Assembly (NCBI GenBank): GCA_964035795.1
Contig: OZ038321.1
Location: forward strand, 248,001 to 312,000
DNA: 64,000 nucleotides
DNA from: Pterobdella sp. o SKG-2022
Taxonomy: Eukaryota > Annelida > Clitellata > Hirudinida > Piscicolidae
Reading direction: 5' to 3'
Shown: positions 57,219-64,000 of the stretch, piece by piece
Position numbering within the stretch: position 1 is the first letter of the stretch
Layout: the number at the start of each line of letters is the position of its first letter
Position numbers and translations under genes: made by a program
The notes under the pieces: model-generated
Databases searched by the model: none
What the model saw: only the letters and a program-made list of their open reading frames with translations
What the model was told of the DNA's origin: nothing

Positions 57219-59402
57219 ATGGCTACTAAACCTCAACTAATAATAATAATTGTTTGGTTGGCAATTGCTTGCTCGAGTTGTCCAAAGAGTTGTTTTTGCT
57301 TCAAGTCAAAAGAAGTTTCCTGCACAAAACAACAACTGAAAGACCTTCCCAAAGACCTTGATCTCGCCACCAACAACCTTGACTTTTCCTTCAACTCCCT
57401 CACTTACATTAGTACCCATACTTTCTCTCTTCTGCCTAAACTCACCCATTTAAACCTCCATGCTAACCAACTGGAAGGAATTTCTCAAGGAGCGTTTTCT
57501 TCCAACCTTTTCATGCAAAACTTGAATCTTTCCCGAAACTCGATGACCACGTTGGACAGGTACTGCTTCACTGGGCTCCAACTCTTACTCTATCTCGACC
57601 TTTCGAACAATCTTTTGAGGAATGTTGATGGCGCTTTTGAAGGCTTGGGTCAGTTGTCGAAACTGGATTTGTGTCATAACAAATTAAAACAAATCAACAA
57701 AGACACATTCATGGGGTTGAAACATTTGCGCCATCTGTCGATCTGTAACAACAACATACAACAAATCCACAAGGACAGTTTTTGGAAGATGGACAAGTTG
57801 AGGATGATAGTGTTGGAAGGGAATAATCTGGTAGCCGTGCAGAAGATGAGCTTCATGTCGAACTATCTCACCTACGTGGGTTTGTCCAACTGCCATCTCA
57901 GCTGCATGCCAAGAGGACTCCCAAATTCCATACGTTATCTGCAGTTGAAAGGAAATGACATGACTGTTTTGAAAAAGGAGACGTTTGAAGATTGTAGATT
58001 TGTTAGTATTGTTGTGTTAGATGATAACGCTATAGAAGAGGTGCACGAAGGGGTGTTTGGAGGAATGGTATACCTGCAACAGATATGGATCAACAGAAAT
58101 AATTTATCTGTCATTAACGATCAAATCCCCAAAAATGTGCGCAAATTATGTCTCGATTCAAACAGGCTTGAAGGCATCCCATCTTATAATATCCCACCAC
58201 ACTCTCGTCTCACCATCCTATCTTTGAAGGACAACTACATTCACAAACTCGATGAGAAAGCTTTTGAAAATATGGGATATTTGGAAGAACTTTACTTATC
58301 TGGCAACAGGATCAAAACACTCACGAGCACCTCGTTTTCAAGCCTGATGAGGCTTGTTATTCTGGATTTGTCTAAGAACCCTTTAAAATACTTTATGGGA
58401 CCTTGCTTCAAACAGCTGCTTCAACTCCAAAATTTGCACCTTTCATCCATAACTTCAAACCACCCCAGCTTAGACCCGAATGCCTTCCAAGGCTTGAGGA
58501 ATCTCGAGATGTTGGAACTAAATGGCAGTCCAAGTTTGGTTAGAGTGCTTTGCAGTTCAAAGGAAGTTTTAACTGCTATCTCAAATGTGCGTGATTTGCG
58601 AATGGAAAATTGCCACTTATCTGCATTGGATGCTGCATTTTTGGGGCATTTCGAAAACCTCGAAAAGTTCAAGATCACCAGCACGTCTTGGTGCTGTGAT
58701 GCAAATCTCATCTGGCTCAAAAAGTGGCTACAAAACAACCCAAATAAATTCTCGTTTGCCCATGAAAACAAATGCAGGTCACCCTTGAAAATGAAAAACA
58801 TAAGCATACTCAAAGCAGATTTCTTGACCAGTTTTGACGCCCAATGCCACAAATCGGCCAACCAGCATTTCCTGCTTCTTAGTTCCAAAGATGGAAAAAA
58901 TAATGAAGCATTCAAAAACAAAACTATTGACTCAAACCTTTATAAGGTTAACAAAATGCTGGAAAGTTTGGAAAGATTTGAGTTTCTTGAACAAAATTCA
59001 AGCAAGAAAAATTTCTCCCAAACATCAAGAAACCTTGACAGCACATTGGCAATGACAGCCAATGATAGATTGCTGTTTGTTGGCGAGGAAAGCAACACAC
59101 AAAACGATACATTTGAACTGACCAATCAAATCGGCGAACAGACGACCAACCCTCTTCTTGCTATGTCGATAGTTTTGGTTGTGGTAATATTAGCTAGTGG
59201 CTTTATATTTTTCTTTTTGATAATTTATTTTTTGAAAAAAGGCATACAGTTGAAAAACAGAGCCAGGATTATTAGAAATAAGAGGGTAAAAATAGGATCG
59301 AAAACTATCAGAAGAGATAACAACTTCATAAGCATCGGTGGAAACTCGAATAACTTGCAAGAAACTGATGACAAAAACAAAAATGAAAAAGTTTTTGTTT
59401 GA
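57219..59402 (+). CDS. Leucine-rich-repeat type I membrane protein, single exon
   Basis: A 727-aa cell-surface protein, probably for adhesion or receptor signalling. Order: signal peptide (residues 1-18), LRRNT cap CPKSCFCFKSKEVSC (21-35), about 15 to 17 LRRs of about 24 residues (for example LTHLNLHANQLEGISQGAF, LLYLDLSNNLLRNVDGAF), and an LRRCT cap (WCCDANLIWLKKWL...C...C). Then a Ser/Asn-rich juxtamembrane stretch with N-glycosylation sites, one transmembrane helix (about 646-672) and a 55-residue basic tail without TIR or other domain. The tail ends KVFV, which fits a class II PDZ ligand. The ATG at 57219 has a good context (AAAATGG). It resembles chaoptin/LRRC15/Toll-ectodomain-type proteins, but no orthologue can be assigned. 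No introns are seen in the coding region. Confidence 0.93.
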   Translation: MATKPQLIIIIVWLAIACSSCPKSCFCFKSKEVSCTKQQLKDLPKDLDLATNNLDFSFNSLTYISTHTFSLLPKLTHLNLHANQLEGISQGAFSSNLFMQNLNLSRNSMTTLDRYCFTGLQLLLYLDLSNNLLRNVDGAFEGLGQLSKLDLCHNKLKQINKDTFMGLKHLRHLSICNNNIQQIHKDSFWKMDKLRMIVLEGNNLVAVQKMSFMSNYLTYVGLSNCHLSCMPRGLPNSIRYLQLKGNDMTVLKKETFEDCRFVSIVVLDDNAIEEVHEGVFGGMVYLQQIWINRNNLSVINDQIPKNVRKLCLDSNRLEGIPSYNIPPHSRLTILSLKDNYIHKLDEKAFENMGYLEELYLSGNRIKTLTSTSFSSLMRLVILDLSKNPLKYFMGPCFKQLLQLQNLHLSSITSNHPSLDPNAFQGLRNLEMLELNGSPSLVRVLCSSKEVLTAISNVRDLRMENCHLSALDAAFLGHFENLEKFKITSTSWCCDANLIWLKKWLQNNPNKFSFAHENKCRSPLKMKNISILKADFLTSFDAQCHKSANQHFLLLSSKDGKNNEAFKNKTIDSNLYKVNKMLESLERFEFLEQNSSKKNFSQTSRNLDSTLAMTANDRLLFVGEESNTQNDTFELTNQIGEQTTNPLLAMSIVLVVVILASGFIFFFLIIYFLKKGIQLKNRARIIRNKRVKIGSKTIRRDNNFISIGGNSNNLQETDDKNKNEKVFV

Positions 59403-59658
59403 AAAAAAGTTGAGTACATCAAAAGAGATTACGAAGAGTAATACGTGAAATACACGCCATCAAACGTTTTCAATACACAATCGAATACATCAAAACTAAT
59501 ACAAAAAGGTCCTTTGTAAAGAGATTACAGACAGGAAATTGGCGGGCGATTCTTCAAAGCCACAAAAACTTATACATCAAACGGCTTCTCTGCAAAATGC
59601 CTCTGTCATTTTTCACATCTTTTTTCATATTCATCTTCCTCATCAACGCCATTATGAC

Positions 59659-59664
59659 AATAAA
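59659..59664 (+). promoter_or_regulatory. AATAAA polyadenylation signal of the LRR gene
   Basis: First good AATAAA on the coding strand after the LRR stop codon, 257 bp downstream, within ATGACAATAAAGC. It would give a short 3' UTR. Confidence 0.5.
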
Positions 59665-59669
59665 GCTTC

Positions 59670-61181
59670 CATCATCATATATTATCGCCATTTTCATTGA
59701 TTTTCTTTCATTTTATATTTCTTTCCATTTTGATCACCAACTGACTAAATATTAAGATATGAGCACGAAAAACAACCGACCAAAATATAACAAATTTTGT
59801 TTAGAAAATTTTGCATATTGACAAAGTAGACCTATTTCCGGTGGAGAAACGAAAAAATCGTCTGACAAATGTTTGATGTATCGTTTCATTAAACATTAAC
59901 TTCACCTCTCTAGTGATGTTTACTACTGCATCAAGTGATTTAAGGCTTTGCTGTCAATAATTATTCTTGTTATTGTTTTATTATTGTTATTCTTGTTATT
60001 GCTTTATTATTGGTATTGAAACTCATGTCGGAGAAGAATTTCATTTTATATGACACATTTTTAGGCGTTTTTGATGTTTGGCAGTTTTTTTTTATTGGTG
60101 CAGAAGTTCATTTTCAAATGTTTTATTCACTTTTTTGCTTTTTTTATACTTTGCAAGTTTTTTTTGCACTGAGGTCCACCTTTTTGTTTGACTTCCATGT
60201 TGCTTTCTTATTGAACAAACTTCAAATATTGAACTTTTTTCTTTTATTTTAATAATATTAAAAAATTCGTTTTTCAAATTTCCAAAACGGAAAATATATA
60301 AGTTTTAAAATTCTTTTAGCGGGAATTGAGGCTTTCAGGCATTTGTGTGAGTTTGTTGAAAGACGGAAGGTTGCTAAGTTTGATTGAAGCATTTAGTTGT
60401 AAAACTCGAATAAAAGTTCAGTGAAATTTAAAAAAAATAAAAATGGCATAAAAATGAAATAATAAGTGAATGTTTATAAATGGTGGAAGGCAAGGAAGGG
60501 AAGAAAATTTGATGAGTGAATGAAAGATGGGTGTATTGTTGGTCGTTTTGATGGCGAGGTTTGCTTTTTTAGCAGTTTTAATCAACTCTTTTGTTGTTTT
60601 TTTCGATTTGAAATTCAAATGAAAACTCAGTGCAGTTCTGAATCTGGTCACTTTAAATTGTTTTGAAAAATAAAATTATCAAAACACGAAAGCTGAAAAA
60701 ATGTTTTAATCAAAAATGAAAAAAAAATATTTTGATTATTCATAAAAATAATTTTTTGCAAACACATCACGTGACATTGTGGCCAAAACACGTTTAGAGG
60801 TTTAGTTCTCTGGGGAATAATTTGGCAACATTAGTAAAAGCTCCCTCTTTTCAACTCTTGTGCCTCTATTAAATATTGAAGCCTTCTTAATTTACTTTTT
60901 TATGAGTTTTTCCACAATTTTAGAGTTCTTCAACGATGTTAGAGTTTTTCAAATATTAATTTTACTCCATTTATTTTAAAATTGAATTCGCGTTAACAAG
61001 AATTTGAAAAAATTTTATTATTTATATAGCGCTGCACATAAAATTTATTGCAGATGGCACAAGCAAAATTTTTTATTTTTTCACAAAATTTTATGCTTCG
61101 ACATTATCAAAAAAAAATAATAGCAATAATGAGAAAAAAAATCTGACAATCACAATAAGAATAAATTAAATCTGAAAAATC

Positions 61182-61229
<48 letters not shown>

Positions 61230-61266
61230 GACAATGATAAGAAAAAAAAATAATGAAAAAGCTGGC
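59670..61266. other. Convergent intergenic region between the LRR gene and NVL
   Basis: AT-rich; no gene recognised. It holds the 3' ends of two converging genes and an AAT microsatellite (61181-61230). Confidence 0.5.
61181..61230. repeat. AAT microsatellite
   Basis: About 16 AAT triplets just beyond the NVL stop codon. Confidence 0.9.
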
Positions 61267-63931
61267 CTAATGTTTAGCAGACATATTGTGATAAATTTTG
61301 AGTTGCTGCGACGAAACACTGGGCTTGATTTTACACATTACTTCCTCAAAATGGCGGATGTTGATGGCGTGGTGCTGGTTGAGATTCTGTTGCCTCTTCA
61401 GTTTAACCTGAGTGGGTGTTTGAGTTATGTGTAGATGGGCTGTGATATGTGGTTTTTTGGGTGTCACACCACACTTGCTTGGTGTTATATAAAAGGGCAT
61501 AGAAATAATAATGAAAATTTCTATTATAATTAAATGTAATAAATATGAACGTAATTAAATGGCATTAAAAACATAATCAAAAAAACAAGAACGAAAGAAT
61601 AATAAAGTTCTCACCAGCGTAGCTTCCCTAACGAGGTGCAAAAGATCGGCTCCATTGAGGTTTTCACACCTGGGGTCCTGGGCCACTTTCCTCAGATCCA
61701 CATCATCTGCCAGCAGTGGGCAAGTTCCACCCTTTGTAAGACTGTGGAGGATTTCATAGCGGCCTTGTGGTGTGGGAAGTCCAATGTAAAACTTAGTGCC
61801 GAATCTGTGAACCATTGAATAAAATGCATAAGCATGGGCTTTTAACAACAATATTTGTAAAAGTGAAAATGATAATCAAGTGTTAAATAATTCCTTTCCT
61901 CTCATTGCTAACAATGTAGCATGGATGCCATATATGATGCACTAACCTGTTTTCCCTCAGAAAGGCTGGATCAACTTGATCAAGTCTGTTAGTGGCTCCC
62001 ATCACATACACCCCCTTCCTCTCTCTCACCCCATCCAGCTCTGTCAGCATCTGTTGAACTACATTCACCCCATTTGAGGACTCCGAACCAAATCCCCGAG
62101 TGGAGCAGATTGAGTCAATCTCATCAAAGAATATCAAACACGGAGTACATTCTTGAGCCCTACGGAACAATGCCCTAATGTTCTTCTCACTCTCCCCCAC
62201 GTACTTGTCCTTCAGTTCTGGACCTGCCACTGAAATGAAGTTCAAAGATGCTTCATTGGCAATGGCTTTTGCTATGAGAGTCTTGCCACAACCCGGAGGT
62301 CCATACAACATCACACCTCCTCGGAGAGGAAGTCGGTCTCTCTCAAACACATCAGGGTGTTGGATGTGTTTGAGGATGAGCCATGAAAGATCATCTCTGA
62401 TGCCCCCAAGAGCCCCGATGTCACTCCATGTCACCTCAGGGACACTGACCACATCCTCACTCATGGTCGATGCCTTCACAACTGATAATGCTTCTTCAAA
62501 GTCCTCTAAAGAAATGACCACATTTATTGGGTCAAGGGGATGTTGGATGGGAGGTTGGATTTTGTTGAAACAGAATATGATTGCTTCATCAATGAGGGTT
62601 TTGAGGTCCAGGGCTGAGAAAGACGGTGTCTTTTCAGCAATGAGTTGGATGGTACATGAGGGTGATAAGATGACCTTCACTGGAGTTGTGAGGTTCTTGA
62701 GGTAAGAGGGTATATCATCTTCTTTGGGAGGATTTGGTGGTTGAAAAGGTTCAGCCTTATTTGTGTCATTCCAACAAGCCTCAGAAAGAGCTGGAGTAAG
62801 ATAAGATTTCAAATATTTCTCTAGCAACAAAATTCTTTTTGAGAGATTAGGAAGAGGGAGATGGAAAGTTTTTTGGAAGCGATGGCCTTTTAACAACTGG
62901 GAATCCACATTTTCCACTTTGGTTGTGGTTGCTATGATCCAAACATCCTTAGAATTCTCATTCAATTCATCGATCTTCTTTATCAGCCTCTCAGTCAACA
63001 AGCAATTCGAGTTTTGTTCTCTTGTGTTGTCAGCAAAAAGTTCAATTTTCTCAATGAGAATAAAGCAAGGTTCGTTAGCAACTGCCTCTTCAAAAAGTTT
63101 GTCAATCTGCTCTGCTTTTTCACTCGGAAGTCCATTTAAGATTTGAGAACTAGAAGCGATGATCAATGGTAGGTTTAGGTGATGACAGATGCATTTAGCA
63201 AGTGTTGTTTTGCCACTTCCAACAGCTCCTGATAGCAAATATCCCCTCCTCATCAACTTATTATCACCCAGAGAATACAATTTCAAGTAGGATGTTATTT
63301 TTGTGATGATGTCATCGAGACCAATGAGGTCTGAAAACATGCAAGTGGGATGGGTCACTTGAAAAGCTGCTTTGTGCTTCTTGTTTTTTTCTTTGACTTT
63401 ATTCCTTTTGAAAACTTCATGGTCTTTATTTTCAGATTTTAGTTTTTTGAAAGGCATGGTAGATGTTGAAGTGCTGAATCTTTTTGATTTTTTCTCCCTG
63501 ACCTTGTCAATAGAGTCTTTCAATAAAGTCATTGTATCATCTTTCAATGAGGGTGTTGTACAATCTTTTGACGGAGGTGTGTTTTGGTATTTTGATGTGA
63601 GCCAGTCATTAAGATTATGTGTTGACTCAGGCATGGTATAATCATCCTCTGAATGACTATTATCACTTTCACTTTCATGAACATTTTTTTTATTTTCACT
63701 TTCATTAAGATCTTTATTTAACTCAATTTCTTCTAAACTTATTCTAACTAAAGTATGGAATTTTTTGAAATTTTTTTTTTTATAATTAGAAAAATCTTTT
63801 GGATACTTATATAACAATTCTTCAGCTATGAACTCTGAGTTGAGATTTTTGTCTCTATAAGGTTGGCTCAAATCTTTCAAATAACACGTGAGTTTACTTT
63901 TTATTAAAACTTTCAAATCCCTCAAATTCAT
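61267..63931 (-). CDS. NVL: NVL (nuclear VCP-like) AAA ATPase, 3 exons
   Basis: Nucleolar double-AAA ATPase that remodels pre-60S ribosomal particles. Exons are 63931-61947, 61804-61615 and 61407-61267 (AACAG|GTTAGT, CACAG|AT; CTG|GTGAG, CTCAG|GT), about 771 aa versus about 856 in human. The N-terminal helical segment (about 1-70) is followed by an acidic and then Lys-rich linker with possible nuclear signals. The D1 domain has Walker A GAVGSGKT (about 235) but a Walker B reading ILIEKIEL (Asp-Glu replaced by Glu-Lys), a sensor 1 of IATTTK and no arginine-finger motif. The D2 domain is intact: GPPGCGKT (about 544), IFFDEID (about 601), GATNR. The GADLLHLVREA and HFEEVMCKIKPSVS blocks near the end confirm NVL. 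The start is the first in-frame ATG (63931). Confidence 0.93.
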
Positions 63932-64000
63932 CTCTTTTGTATGCAATATCTTTTTTAACAAAAGAAAAAATTCTGAGAATATTTTTTAATCTAAATTGTA
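63932..64000 (-). other. NVL 5' flank
   Basis: The frame stays open for ten codons upstream of the ATG without another ATG. Too short to judge the promoter. Confidence 0.4.

Noticed and set aside
61267..61500. Reading 61500-61408 as coding NVL sequence
   Set aside because: The phase-matched acceptor CACCCACTCAG ends at 61408 and joins exon 2 directly to VKLKRQQ; the upstream residues fit no NVL homologue.

Overview
This is a window of nuclear DNA from an AT-rich animal genome, most likely an invertebrate bilaterian. The evidence is GT-AG introns of 0.2 to 3.2 kb, an orexin/allatotropin-type receptor, a nucleolar NVL ATPase, a Fer3/Ptf1a-like bHLH factor, an EMI plus fasciclin-domain matrix protein, several LINE clades and very heavy simple-sequence content. 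I cannot name the species.

Layout. 1-2785: downstream intron of a GPCR gene. 2786-8776 (minus): three exons of an orexin/allatotropin-receptor-like GPCR; the last exon(s), TM6-TM7, lie beyond base 1. 8040-9800: CA-rich minisatellite and A-rich repeats. 9855-17512: an intact two-ORF CR1/L2-type LINE inside an AAC/AAT array, a T-rich block and an inverted 5'-truncated copy of the same LINE. 18572-23490: a decayed R4/Dong-type LINE (Myb-like, RT, CCHC and restriction-like endonuclease domains) between AAT tracts. 24310-26131: minisatellite and a foldback hairpin. 26591-27319 (minus): bHLH gene. 28477-34860: GAT/AAT microsatellites with three more decayed LINEs, one carrying PHD fingers and a 2A-like motif. 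34985-35975: 30-bp minisatellite.

37694-45348 (minus): a 16-exon gene, rebuilt here from splice sites and matching phases, for a secreted EMI-FASx4 matrix protein (periostin/TGFBI architecture, about 730 aa). Several of its introns are mostly tandem repeats. 47906-53570 (minus): a new gene model for a type I membrane protein with a signal-peptide exon, a tandemly duplicated exon cassette encoding an unrecognised C..W..C ectodomain, a transmembrane exon and a Lys-rich tail. Older LINE fragments and hairpins sit in its introns. 53960-54800 (minus): RTE-type endonuclease relic. About 56150: tRNA-like sequence. 57219-59402 (plus): single-exon leucine-rich-repeat membrane protein. 61267-63931 (minus): NVL AAA ATPase with a degenerate first ATPase domain.

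The host genes (receptor, transcription factor, matrix protein, two cell-surface proteins, ribosome-biogenesis ATPase) show no operon-like relationship. The recurring theme is LINEs sitting in trinucleotide repeats and introns grown by tandem repeats.
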